Of a stretch of 8,505 bases of DNA, positions 1 through 6,266 are shown one piece after another; position 1 is the first letter of the stretch; every line of letters begins with the position of its first letter. Source of the DNA: Actinomycetes bacterium (GTDB lineage Bacteria > Actinomycetota > Acidimicrobiia > UBA5794). The stretch is taken from the NCBI GenBank assembly GCA_030598305.1, contig JAUVQC010000044.1:1-8505 (forward strand). Reading direction: 5' to 3'. The notes beneath the pieces were generated by a model, which was given only the letters and a program-made list of their open reading frames with translations, was not told where the DNA came from and ran no database searches. A program made the translations under genes and the position numbers.

Positions 1-122
1 ATACCCATCGACGCGGCCGACAGCGCGACCCCGTTCCCCGCTGCATCCATCAGCCGGTCGACGTCAGCCGTCGTCTCCGCGTCGATCCTACGCATTTCAT
101 CGACGCTCACGATGGGGTCCAT
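1..122 (-). CDS. nnr: NAD(P)H-hydrate epimerase (YjeF N-terminal domain), N-terminal fragment
   Basis: The first 40 codons of a minus-strand gene that runs off the left edge. The translation begins MDPIVSVDEMRRIDAETTAD and continues with a helix containing DRLMDAAG. This matches the start of YjeF_N/Nnr proteins, where an 'EMRxxD' segment is followed by a helix ending in a 'MExAG'-like motif. Nnr repairs damaged NADHX and NADPHX; the epimerase domain comes first, often fused to an ADP/ATP-dependent dehydratase, but the rest lies outside the window. The ATG overlaps the acpS stop by one base (TGATG), and a good Shine-Dalgarno, GAAGGA, lies about 9 nt upstream inside acpS. An acpS-nnr order is common in actinobacteria, which supports the call. 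The fragment is short, so the assignment rests on the N-terminal motif plus context. Confidence 0.75.
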   Translation of the reverse strand, partial: MDPIVSVDEMRRIDAETTADVDRLMDAAGNGVALSAASMG

Positions 123-502
123 CAGGTGTGTTCCTTCTGTGAAACAACGAAGACCATTGCGTCATTTCGCGTGTGCGTGATTGTGATCTTGATGTCGACC
201 ACCCCGAGCATGTCCGCGCGTTGCTGTGCCTTGCCGAGCAAGTTCACTCGAGGCGGTCCACCGCCCGTGATCTCGACATGGGTCCAGGGGATGCGCCGCC
301 ATCCGGTGAAGAGGCTCTTCATGACAGCCTCCTTGCCGGCGAATCTTGCGGCGAGCCGCTCGGACGGGTCCGCGAAGCGGTGGGCGTAGTCCCACTCGTG
401 ATCCGTGAAGCACCGACGCCGGAAGCCCTCCGGGTCCTTCTCCAGGAGCCGGCGAACCCTCGCGACATCGGCGAGATCGATTCCGAGACCCACGATTTCC
501 AT
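122..502 (-). CDS. acpS: Holo-[acyl-carrier-protein] synthase (4'-phosphopantetheinyl transferase)
   Basis: AcpS transfers 4'-phosphopantetheine from CoA to a serine of apo-ACP, switching on fatty acid synthesis in the cytoplasm. The 126-residue protein is the normal family length. It opens with GLGIDLADVARV, carrying the metal-binding Asp (D9), and has RFAGKEAVMKSL, carrying the second acidic ligand (E58) and a conserved lysine (K62). The C-terminal ITHTRNDAMVFVV matches the family's closing 'SitHt..yA.A.vi' strand. The ATG at 502 puts the GIDL motif at the expected place. It lies 15 bp after the upstream stop with no clear Shine-Dalgarno, so translation probably depends on coupling to the upstream gene. 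Its stop overlaps the nnr start by one base. All key residues are intact. Confidence 0.96.
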   Translation of the reverse strand: MEIVGLGIDLADVARVRRLLEKDPEGFRRRCFTDHEWDYAHRFADPSERLAARFAGKEAVMKSLFTGWRRIPWTHVEITGGGPPRVNLLGKAQQRADMLGVVDIKITITHTRNDAMVFVVSQKEHT

Positions 503-517
503 GCACGTGAGCGTAGC

Positions 518-862
518 TCAACCGGGGCCCGCATTCGATGCTGCTTTGGCGAGCATGTCATCATCGCGGGAGGCGGCGACCCAGCGAAGGGGCGTCGTAC
601 CGGAGAGAACCGGGTTCGGTCGAGCAAGCCAGTCCGCGATCGTGAGGTCATCAAAGTAGCCTTTCAGCTGTCCCACGACTGACGCCAGCCCTGCCCTGAT
701 ACCCGACCCATCGAACTGGAACTCGAAGTAGACCTCCTCGAGCCAGACACCGCCGATCCTGAGCAGATCAGGTCGATGAATCAGTTCCTCGGTCGGTACG
801 CAAGCCCGCAGGGCCGCCTCTTCCCTCGTGAGGAAGTGTCCCACCAGGATGCGTTCAGCCAT
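518..862 (-). CDS. Small protein resembling the Xre/MbcA/ParS (DUF2384) antitoxin family
   Basis: A 114-residue soluble protein with no signal peptide or membrane segment. Residues 11-38 (LTREEAALRACVPTEELIHR onward) look like a small winged-helix or MerR/Xre-type recognition segment. Residues 74-95 contain IADWLARPNPVLSGTTPLRW, which fits the C-terminal domain of the Xre/MbcA/ParS antitoxin family: a tryptophan helix, then PNP-L-G-x-TPL. The stretch around YFEFQFDGSGIRAGL resembles the 'aFQFd..g.pl.gl' linker often seen between these two parts. Family members are usually antitoxins paired with RES-domain toxins, but many orphan copies exist and no RES gene is visible here. The ATG overlaps the stop of the kinase-like gene by one base (TGATG) with no Shine-Dalgarno of its own, so translation is probably coupled. 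The domain assignment is by eye. Function is unknown; regulator or partner of the kinase-like protein are both possible. Confidence 0.6.
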   Translation of the reverse strand: MAERILVGHFLTREEAALRACVPTEELIHRPDLLRIGGVWLEEVYFEFQFDGSGIRAGLASVVGQLKGYFDDLTIADWLARPNPVLSGTTPLRWVAASRDDDMLAKAASNAGPG

Positions 863-1572
863 CAGGTACGCGAGACACGTTCGCGGATGAGGCAGGCGAC
901 CGAAGAGGCGATCTCGACGTGATCCACGTTTCCAGCGTTGAAGATGGCGTCATAGGCCGTTGGATCATCGATATCGGTCCCGAAGTGCTGTTTCAACAGT
1001 CGCGCCCTTGCTGAGTCCCGCTTGCGGGCTCCGGCCCGGGCGTCCTTCTCACTGATGTCATTGACAGCCATGGCGCGCCTGATGCGCAAATCCTCAGGAC
1101 CAACAAGCCGTATCGACACGCCTTGTGGCATATCCTTGGTCACGTGGGATCCCGCCCTTCCGACGATGATCGTCTTGCCCATGCTCGCGACGGTCCTCAC
1201 CACCAGGAACACACGCTTCATGACCATCGACTGGTCAACGGTCGACCTCATCATCTGGTGGAAGAAGTCGTTCGTCTTGGACCGGTACTCCTCTTCGATG
1301 AGTGAATCGAGAGATCTTGCGAAGCGTCCGTCCTGGACAACGATCTCGCACAGGCTCTTGTCGAAGACCTGCCATCCGTCGAAGAGATCGGCATCGCGCT
1401 TTTGCGAGAAGACGTCGAGCATCGCGTCACCGAGGGCGTGGGCTCCCGTTCCCGCTTGCCGCGAGATGGTTACGAAGGGTCGAACGCGTTCTTCCGTCGT
1501 TGGGGGCTCCGGCATCCTCTGAGCGGCGAAATACGCCCTCAGGTACCGGTCAACGTCTTCAACACGGCTCAT
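862..1572 (-). CDS. Cytidylate kinase-like family P-loop protein
   Basis: A 236-residue protein of the cytidylate-kinase-like group (Cytidylate_kin2 type). After a 30-residue N-terminal helix comes a glycine loop, VTISRQAGTGAHALGDAM (34-51). The family form is 'ISRQ-GSGG-xxIA', which like this protein lacks the classic GK[ST]. Next are an acidic/aromatic core (DGWQVFDKSLCEIV, 65-78), a buried strand with IIVGRAGSHV (135-144, matching 'IVGRGa..il'), a LID-like arginine-rich segment (RIRRAM to RKRD, 163-186) and FGTDIDDPTAYDAIFN (197-212), like the 'D...YDlvlNt' end of CMP kinases. Known relatives are assumed to be nucleotide or nucleoside phosphate kinases, but the true substrate is generally unproved. 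The ATG at 1572 has AGAGGT about 6 nt upstream. It follows glmS by 55 bp without an obvious terminator, so it may be co-transcribed, and it overlaps the next gene by one base. It is not the housekeeping cmk by sequence. Confidence 0.8.
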   Translation of the reverse strand: MSRVEDVDRYLRAYFAAQRMPEPPTTEERVRPFVTISRQAGTGAHALGDAMLDVFSQKRDADLFDGWQVFDKSLCEIVVQDGRFARSLDSLIEEEYRSKTNDFFHQMMRSTVDQSMVMKRVFLVVRTVASMGKTIIVGRAGSHVTKDMPQGVSIRLVGPEDLRIRRAMAVNDISEKDARAGARKRDSARARLLKQHFGTDIDDPTAYDAIFNAGNVDHVEIASSVACLIRERVSRT

Positions 1573-1627
1573 GTACCTCTACAGATATTGTCTCACCAGA
1601 AGTCGAATACCCGAAATCGAAAATCTC

Positions 1628-3451
1628 CTATTCCACAGTGACGCTCTTTGCCAGGTTCCTCGGTTGGTCGATGTCGTGGCCACGCTGGAGAGCCACGTGA
1701 TAGGCAAGCAGCTGCAATGGCACAACTGCGGCGACCGGTGCGAGGAGATCATCCATGTCGGGAATCCGCATCACGATGTCCGCGTACTTGTCGATCTCTG
1801 TGTCGGTGTCGTAAGCAACCGCGATGATCTTCCCACCGCGGGCCTTGACCTCCTGGACAGCAGAAATCGTCTTGTCATATACGTCTCGCTGGGTAAGGAT
1901 CACCACGACGGGCACATCATCGGTGATGAGGGCGAGCGTCCCGTGCTTGAGCTCACCGGCCGGCATCGCCTCGGAGTGGAGGTACGAGATCTCCTTGAGC
2001 TTCAGCGACCCTTCCATTGCGATCGCGTAGTCAAGTCCGCGACCTATGAAGTACACGTCATCTGCAGTGACAACTGCCTCTGCCGCAGCGATTGCTTCCG
2101 GTTCCCGCCTAAGGACTTCCTCGATCGCCGCTGGCATCCGATGGAGACCGTGGCTCACTGCTTGAGCGAGTTCCTCATCGACGGTTCCGCGCGCCGCACC
2201 GAGTCGAAGGGCGAGTAGGTACTGTGCAATGAGCATTGCCATGTACGCCTTCGTGGATGCAACTGAGATCTCCGGACCTGCACGTGTGTACAGGATGTCA
2301 TCGGCGTACCGGGACAAGGTCGACCCGACCACGTTCGTGATCGCGAGCATCCGGGATCCATGGTCCGGGGCGATGCGAGCTGCAGCGAGTGTGTCGGCGG
2401 TCTCGCCTGACTGTGAAATGGCGATCATCAGTTCCCTCGGACCGATGATCGGGTCTGCGTATCGGAGCTCGTGCGCGTACTCGACGTTGGCCGGAAGCCT
2501 GAGCACACGCCGGAAGATCTCCTGACCGATGAGCCCTGCGTGGTACGCCGTACCACAGGCCGTTATCCATACGCGATCGAGATCGGCAATGTATCCGTCA
2601 TCGAACTGCACACCTTCGAGGCTGACGCTTCCGTCATCGTTCAACCGCCCACCGAGCGTTTCGGTGATGACATCGGGCTGTTCGTGGATCTCCTTCAACA
2701 TGAAGTGCTCGTAGCCGCCCTTCTCCGCCTGCCCCGCATCCCAGTCGATGTGGATGACATCCCGGTCGACCGATGCGCCGTCAATCGTCTCGACGGTGGC
2801 ACCGTCAGCGGTCACGATCACCATCTCGTCGTCCTCGATGATCATGAAGTCGCGCGTGCGGTGAAGCACGGCGGGGATATCAGAAGCGAGGTAGGTCTCG
2901 CCATCGCCAAGGCCAACGACCAACGGGCTGATCTTGCGGATCGCGACGATCTTCTCCGGTTCACGCTTGGACATGACGACCATGGCATAGGCACCCTCTG
3001 AGAGAGCAACTGTCCTGCGAACCGCTTCGACGAGATCACCGTCGTACTCCCTTGCGACGAGATGGGCGAGAAGCTCGGAGTCTGTTTCGGAGGCAAACTC
3101 AGCACCGTGACCGGCCAGTTCATCCTTGATGTTCTGGAAGTTCTCGATGATCCCATTGTGAACGACCACGAACTCGCCTGATGGATCGGTATGCGGATGG
3201 GCGTTTGCATCGGTCGGCGCACCGTGTGTGGCCCAACGTGTGTGGCCGATGCCGATGGTCCCCTCCGGTTGATCCATCTCGAGAAGTGCCTCGAGATTCG
3301 CGATCTTGCCCTCGGCTTTCTGCACGCGGATGTCACCGTTGCTCACAGCGATCCCGGCAGAGTCGTACCCCCGGTACTCGAGCCTCTTGAGGCCGTCGAC
3401 CAGAATCGGGCCAGCTTGCTGCGGCCCCACGTATCCCATGATCCCGCACAC
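1628..3451 (-). CDS. glmS: Glutamine--fructose-6-phosphate aminotransferase (isomerizing)
   Basis: GlmS makes glucosamine-6-phosphate from fructose-6-phosphate and glutamine, the entry step to UDP-GlcNAc and peptidoglycan. The protein is 607 residues, essentially the E. coli length (609). The N-terminal glutaminase domain starts (M)CGIMGYVG, with the nucleophile Cys as residue 2 (exposed after Met removal), and has HTRWATHG (70-77) and HNG (98-100). Two SIS sugar-isomerase domains follow, with ACGTAYHAG (298-306), SQSGETADT (346-354) and EISVASTKAYM (394-404). Glu487 in KLKEISY, His503 and Lys602 in the closing NLAKSVTVE correspond to known isomerase catalytic residues. The frame stays open 19 codons further upstream, but the start must be the GTG at 3451. 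Only that places Cys at position 2, and it has AAAGGAGA 7 nt before it. A downstream P-loop kinase gene follows after 55 bp. All key residues are intact. Confidence 0.98.
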   Translation of the reverse strand: MCGIMGYVGPQQAGPILVDGLKRLEYRGYDSAGIAVSNGDIRVQKAEGKIANLEALLEMDQPEGTIGIGHTRWATHGAPTDANAHPHTDPSGEFVVVHNGIIENFQNIKDELAGHGAEFASETDSELLAHLVAREYDGDLVEAVRRTVALSEGAYAMVVMSKREPEKIVAIRKISPLVVGLGDGETYLASDIPAVLHRTRDFMIIEDDEMVIVTADGATVETIDGASVDRDVIHIDWDAGQAEKGGYEHFMLKEIHEQPDVITETLGGRLNDDGSVSLEGVQFDDGYIADLDRVWITACGTAYHAGLIGQEIFRRVLRLPANVEYAHELRYADPIIGPRELMIAISQSGETADTLAAARIAPDHGSRMLAITNVVGSTLSRYADDILYTRAGPEISVASTKAYMAMLIAQYLLALRLGAARGTVDEELAQAVSHGLHRMPAAIEEVLRREPEAIAAAEAVVTADDVYFIGRGLDYAIAMEGSLKLKEISYLHSEAMPAGELKHGTLALITDDVPVVVILTQRDVYDKTISAVQEVKARGGKIIAVAYDTDTEIDKYADIVMRIPDMDDLLAPVAAVVPLQLLAYHVALQRGHDIDQPRNLAKSVTVE

Positions 3452-3457
3452 GCGCGA

Positions 3458-3465
3458 TCTCCTTT
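3458..3465 (-). promoter_or_regulatory. Ribosome binding site deciding the glmS GTG start
   Basis: On the minus strand AAAGGAGA lies 7 nt before the GTG at 3451. It is the strongest Shine-Dalgarno of the minus-strand genes here and settles the start in favour of GTG-TGC (Met-Cys) over the in-frame ATG at 3508, which would bury the catalytic N-terminal cysteine behind 19 extra residues. Confidence 0.85.
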
Positions 3466-3486
3466 CGTCAGGTGACAGGAGATGCG

Positions 3487-3511
3487 GATGGTGGGTCTCC
3501 CCACTCACATC
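3487..3511 (-). promoter_or_regulatory. Inverted repeat in the presumed glmS leader
   Basis: GTGGG and CCCAC (3491-3495 and 3500-3504) form a perfect 5-bp stem around a four-base loop. Flanking GATG and CATC (3487-3490 and 3508-3511) can extend it across a three-base bulge. It sits 36-60 bp upstream of the glmS start, in the gap between glmS and the divergently transcribed cyclase-like gene, so it could be a leader hairpin or a protein-binding site. There is no resemblance that I can see to the glmS ribozyme of Firmicutes. Short GC-rich inverted repeats arise easily by chance. Confidence 0.25.
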
Positions 3512-3734
3512 GAGGTGGCTTCTGTCTCCGAAATCGCTTCCGGGGTTTGTACCAACTCGTCACGACCGTGAGCGGCCGAGAGGGCATCCGCCGAACATTT
3601 CGATAACCCTCTTCCTCGTCGCCTCGCATCGCGAGGGCAGGCGCTGTGAAGAATGCATCTCCGTGTCAGTTCTGTTGTAGAAGCAAGCCTAGACACGGTC
3701 ATCGGCAAAGGGCGCAAGCAGCCAGGTCGGGCCG

Positions 3735-3764
3735 TTCACACGGTCTGATATCGGCGACTACTGT
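3735..3764 (+). promoter_or_regulatory. Predicted promoter of the cyclase-like gene
   Basis: A -35 box TTCACA (3735-3740, five of six to TTGACA) is followed after 18 bp by a -10 box TACTGT (3759-3764, TANNNT form). Transcription would start near 3771, only about 17 nt before the preferred TTG start at 3788. It would exclude the earlier in-frame TTG at 3764, which overlaps the -10. The prediction is by eye. Confidence 0.4.
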
Positions 3765-3777
3765 TGCGGCCGAGGGC

Positions 3778-3784
3778 GGAGGGG
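3778..3784 (+). promoter_or_regulatory. Ribosome binding site deciding the cyclase-like TTG start
   Basis: GGAGGGG lies five bases before the TTG at 3788 (counting from GGAGG). It supports that codon over the in-frame TTG at 3764, which has no comparable sequence upstream and falls in the predicted promoter. Confidence 0.65.
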
Positions 3785-3787
3785 CAC

Positions 3788-4435
3788 TTGACGAACCCAC
3801 AGCTACAACCCGGGCACTACAGCGGCGCGATCCTCCTCGCGGACATCTCCGGGTACACATCGTTCCTCGATGATGTCCGCCGGGCGCACGAGGACGACGC
3901 ATTTGCAGATGGCCAGATTCCCGAAGCATATGCACTCATGTCAAGCCTGCTCGATGGGATCGCGAAGGGAATCGATCCACCGATGACGCTCGTCAAGTTC
4001 GAAGGAGATGCCGTGTTCGCCGTCGCGACGACCGATGCAACGCCCCATGGTGAGGCGATGGTGGACTGCGTGCGGGCTTGCTACGGGAACTTCATCGACC
4101 GCCTCGACGAGGTTGGGCTCGTGTGGACGTGCACCTGTGATGCATGTAGTCGGAAGAACGCCCTGGACCTCAAGTTCATCATCCACCACGGCGATTACTT
4201 CGTGCAGGCCATAGGGGATCACGTCGATGTACTCGGGCCCGACATCACAACTGCGCATCGACTGCTCAAGAACTCCGCTGCCGAAAGCGTTGATTCATCC
4301 GCCTATGCACTCTTCACCAAACCAGCAGTAGTCGCGCTCGCCCTCCCACTCGCCGATGCTCAGCACATCGAGGAACCAGTCGAGGGAATGGAACCAGTCG
4401 CCGCACGCGTGATCGCACTCCACGCGCAATCCTGA
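3788..4435 (+). CDS. DUF2652 / class III nucleotidyl cyclase-like protein
   Basis: A 215-residue soluble protein that looks like a lone class III cyclase-type catalytic domain of the DUF2652 group. Residues 13-27 (GAILLADISGYTSFL) match the first metal-binding strand of class III cyclases, with Asp19. Residues 69-78 (VKFEGDAVFA) match the 'K..GD..mA' hairpin, with the second metal Asp, Asp74. LKFIIHHG (128-135) and LGPDITTAHRLLKNS (149-163) follow, the latter aligning with the cyclase 'G..VN.AaRL' motif. There Arg158 is kept, but the transition-state Asn appears as Thr. A cysteine cluster C-x-C-x2-C lies at 115-120 (CTCDAC). Purine-selecting residues cannot be assigned by eye, so cyclase activity is unproved. 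It is transcribed against its neighbours, from a TTG with a strong Shine-Dalgarno, and converges on glmM. Domain family fairly confident; biochemical role unknown. Confidence 0.75.
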   Translation: MTNPQLQPGHYSGAILLADISGYTSFLDDVRRAHEDDAFADGQIPEAYALMSSLLDGIAKGIDPPMTLVKFEGDAVFAVATTDATPHGEAMVDCVRACYGNFIDRLDEVGLVWTCTCDACSRKNALDLKFIIHHGDYFVQAIGDHVDVLGPDITTAHRLLKNSAAESVDSSAYALFTKPAVVALALPLADAQHIEEPVEGMEPVAARVIALHAQS

Positions 4436-4439
4436 GGGG

Positions 4440-4485
4440 TTTTGGCGTGAGGGGCGGGAGCATATTCCCGCAGCAAACGCCAAAA
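4440..4485. terminator. Nested hairpin between convergent genes, likely bidirectional terminator
   Basis: An outer 9-bp stem TTTTGGCGT (4440-4448) with ACGCCAAAA (4477-4485) encloses an inner perfect 6-bp stem GCGGGA (4454-4459) with TCCCGC (4466-4471) and loop GCATAT. It begins 4 bp after the cyclase-like stop and ends 14 bp before the glmM stop, the right place to end both converging transcripts. There is no U-tract after the stem on either strand, so it is not a classic intrinsic terminator. Actinobacteria often use hairpins without a clear U-tract, and it could also protect the 3' ends. Confidence 0.6.
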
Positions 4486-4499
4486 TCCGAGAAGGGAAG

Positions 4500-5822
4500 C
4501 TATGCGAGTTCGGCGGTCACCACGTCCGCGACAGAACCGGCGACGTTCGCCGCCTCGGACGCCGTGGGTGCCTCGACCATGACTCTGATCAGCGGTTCGG
4601 TACCCGACGCCCGAACGAGTATGCGACCCCGACTGCCGAGTTCGCGTTCCGCAGCAGCAGTGGCCTTGCTGATCTGCACATTGTCCTGCCAGCCGTTCTT
4701 CGACCGGACGTCGACGTTCGTCAGCACCTGAGGCAGTCCGGTCATCACCGTGCGGAGCTCCCTGAGCTCCTTACCCGTTGATGCAATGACTTCCATAAGA
4801 CGCAGCGCGGTGCGTAGTCCGTCACCAGTTGAACGGTCCTCAAGGAGAATGTGACCTGACTGCTCACCTCCAACGACGGCACTCGACTTGCGCATTGCAT
4901 CGACAACGTGACGATCACCGACCGGGGTCACGATCACTTCGATGCCGAGGCGTTCCATCGCCTGGATGAACCCAAGATTCGACATGACTGTTGCAACGAC
5001 CGTGTTGTTCTTCAACTTCCCGCGCTCGAGCTGCCACTGGGCAAAGATCGCCATGATGACGTCACCGTCGACGACCTCACCGTCCTCATCCACTGCGATG
5101 AGACGATCGGCGTCACCGTCGAACGCCATGCCGATCTTGCCTTCGGCGGCCTTGGTTACGGCCTCAGGATGTGTGGCACCGACGCCGTCGTTGATGTTCA
5201 TCCCGTCGGGTGAATCTGCGATCACCTTCACGCTCGCTCCCACTTTGTCGAACAGATAGGGAGCTGCAGCGAACGCTGCACCATTGGCGGTGTCGATGAC
5301 GAACTCGAGACCGTTCATTGAATAGGCAACAGTGCGAGCCACCTTGTCCGCATATCGCTCGATCGCGTCGGGCATTGCGGTTTGAATCCCGATGTTGGCT
5401 CCAACCGCCCTGGAATAGGGACGCTCATCGAAGAACCGCTTCTCGATTGCGGCTTCAGCGTCGTCGTCGAGCTTGGCGCCGTCCCTTGCAAAGAACTTGA
5501 TACCGTTGTCCGGTGCGGGGTTGTGCGACGCAGAGATCACGACGCCATAGGTCGCTGCGGTGTCTCTGGTGAGACGGGAGACGGCGCCCGTGGGGATGAT
5601 CCCGAGGTCGACCGTATCGATCCCGACGGAGTTGAACCCGGCCATGACAGCAGAGGAGAGCATCGGCCCGGACCTTCTCGTGTCACGGCCGATGACAACG
5701 TGACCCGACACATGTTCACCCGCAGCACGGGCGAGATTGAACGCGATATCAGGGGTCAGCTCGGAGTTCGCGCTACCACGGACACCGTCGGTTCCGAAGA
5801 GGTGGTGCTGTTCAGTTCCCAT
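4500..5822 (-). CDS. glmM: Phosphoglucosamine mutase
   Basis: GlmM converts glucosamine-6-phosphate to glucosamine-1-phosphate, the step after GlmS on the way to UDP-GlcNAc. The 440-residue protein has the full set of alpha-D-phosphohexomutase motifs. These are FGTDGVRG (9-16), the phosphoserine loop VISASHNPAPDNGIKF (95-110) with the active serine S99, the magnesium loop DGDADR (235-240), the sugar-binding GGEQSGH (318-324) and the phosphate-binding RASGTEPLIRVM (404-415). TGDGL at 332-336 also matches GlmM rather than PMM/PGM relatives. The ATG at 5822 has GGGGGA about 9 nt upstream and places FGTDGVRG at the usual distance from the start. It follows rpsI by 45 bp, a common actinobacterial arrangement, and probably shares its transcript. 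All key residues are intact. Confidence 0.97.
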   Translation of the reverse strand: MGTEQHHLFGTDGVRGSANSELTPDIAFNLARAAGEHVSGHVVIGRDTRRSGPMLSSAVMAGFNSVGIDTVDLGIIPTGAVSRLTRDTAATYGVVISASHNPAPDNGIKFFARDGAKLDDDAEAAIEKRFFDERPYSRAVGANIGIQTAMPDAIERYADKVARTVAYSMNGLEFVIDTANGAAFAAAPYLFDKVGASVKVIADSPDGMNINDGVGATHPEAVTKAAEGKIGMAFDGDADRLIAVDEDGEVVDGDVIMAIFAQWQLERGKLKNNTVVATVMSNLGFIQAMERLGIEVIVTPVGDRHVVDAMRKSSAVVGGEQSGHILLEDRSTGDGLRTALRLMEVIASTGKELRELRTVMTGLPQVLTNVDVRSKNGWQDNVQISKATAAAERELGSRGRILVRASGTEPLIRVMVEAPTASEAANVAGSVADVVTAELA

Positions 5823-5867
5823 GCAGTGTGATCCCCCGTCGAAGATACGACATGTAGGGAACCGAGA

Positions 5868-6266
5868 CTAACGCTTGGTGAACTGTGGAGCTCGGCGCGC
5901 CTTGCGCAGACCGTACTTCTTGCGCTCGACCTTGCGGGAGTCCCTCGTCAGCATGCCCTCTTTCTTGAGAGCAGGACGCAGCTCGGGATCGAGTTCGATG
6001 AGTGCGCGTGCGATACCGAGACGGAGTGCATCGCTCTGTCCTGTCGTGCCTCCACCGTGAAGGGTTGCATTGATGTCGTAACGACCTTCGAGGTCAACGA
6101 CCTTGAACGCCTCATGAGCACGACGACGCAACTCCGGATCGGTGAAGTAGTCGTCCATCGTCCGACCATTCAGCGTGTACTCGCCTGTTCCGTCGTAGAT
6201 GCGGACACGGGCAACAGAGGTCTTGCGACGGCCGGTTGATTGGACGAGCGGCTTTGCGTTTGCCAT
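5868..6266 (-). CDS. rpsI: 30S ribosomal protein S9
   Basis: S9 is a small-subunit protein whose basic C-terminal tail reaches the P-site tRNA. The 132-residue protein has the typical GRRKTSVARVRI near the N-terminus, LHGGGTTGQSDALRLGIARA in the middle, then LTRDSRKVERKKYGLRKARR and the canonical RAPQFTKR end with the terminal Lys-Arg. The ATG overlaps the rplM TGA by one base (TGATG), so translation is coupled to L13, matching the near-universal rplM-rpsI operon. An AAAGG about 10 nt upstream may add a weak ribosome binding site. Length and motifs are normal and nothing is odd. Confidence 0.98.
   Translation of the reverse strand: MANAKPLVQSTGRRKTSVARVRIYDGTGEYTLNGRTMDDYFTDPELRRRAHEAFKVVDLEGRYDINATLHGGGTTGQSDALRLGIARALIELDPELRPALKKEGMLTRDSRKVERKKYGLRKARRAPQFTKR

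Larger units (their letters stand above)
3452..3787. other. Intergenic region between divergent glmS and cyclase-like genes
   Basis: A 336-bp gap without a convincing gene. It contains the glmS ribosome binding site, the hairpin at 3487-3511, and two further small inverted repeats: TCACG-AC-CGTGA at 3560-3571 and CCTCGC-ATC-GCGAGG at 3622-3636. At the right end is a plausible plus-strand promoter. I found no convincing minus-strand promoter for glmS, although one is expected here because glmS is separated from glmM by an opposing gene. Short open frames across the gap resemble no known protein. Confidence 0.6.

Noticed and set aside
173..682. A 169-codon plus-strand frame opposite acpS and the DUF2384-like gene
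   Set aside because: It crosses two real genes in antisense and resembles no protein family.
518..1572. Classic RES-Xre toxin-antitoxin locus
   Set aside because: No RES-domain protein is present in the window; the neighbour is a P-loop kinase-like protein instead.
1571..2218. A 215-codon plus-strand frame opposite the 3' part of glmS
   Set aside because: Antisense to well-conserved GlmS coding sequence, with no known domain and no ribosome binding site.
3452..3508. 19-residue N-terminal extension of GlmS from an ATG at 3508
   Set aside because: It would bury the catalytic N-terminal cysteine, and the GTG at 3451 has a far better Shine-Dalgarno.
3505..3717. 70-codon minus-strand frame upstream of glmS, possible small gene
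   Set aside because: No ribosome binding site, no recognisable motif, and it ends against the glmS leader; more likely non-coding.
3452..3787. glmS ribozyme or riboswitch upstream of glmS
   Set aside because: That ribozyme is typical of Firmicutes and nothing resembling its conserved core adjoins the start here.
4372..4400. Direct repeat GGAACCAGTCG (4372-4382 and 4390-4400)
   Set aside because: It lies in frame in the cyclase-like gene and encodes a small EPVE/MEPV duplication; too short and isolated to be an element.
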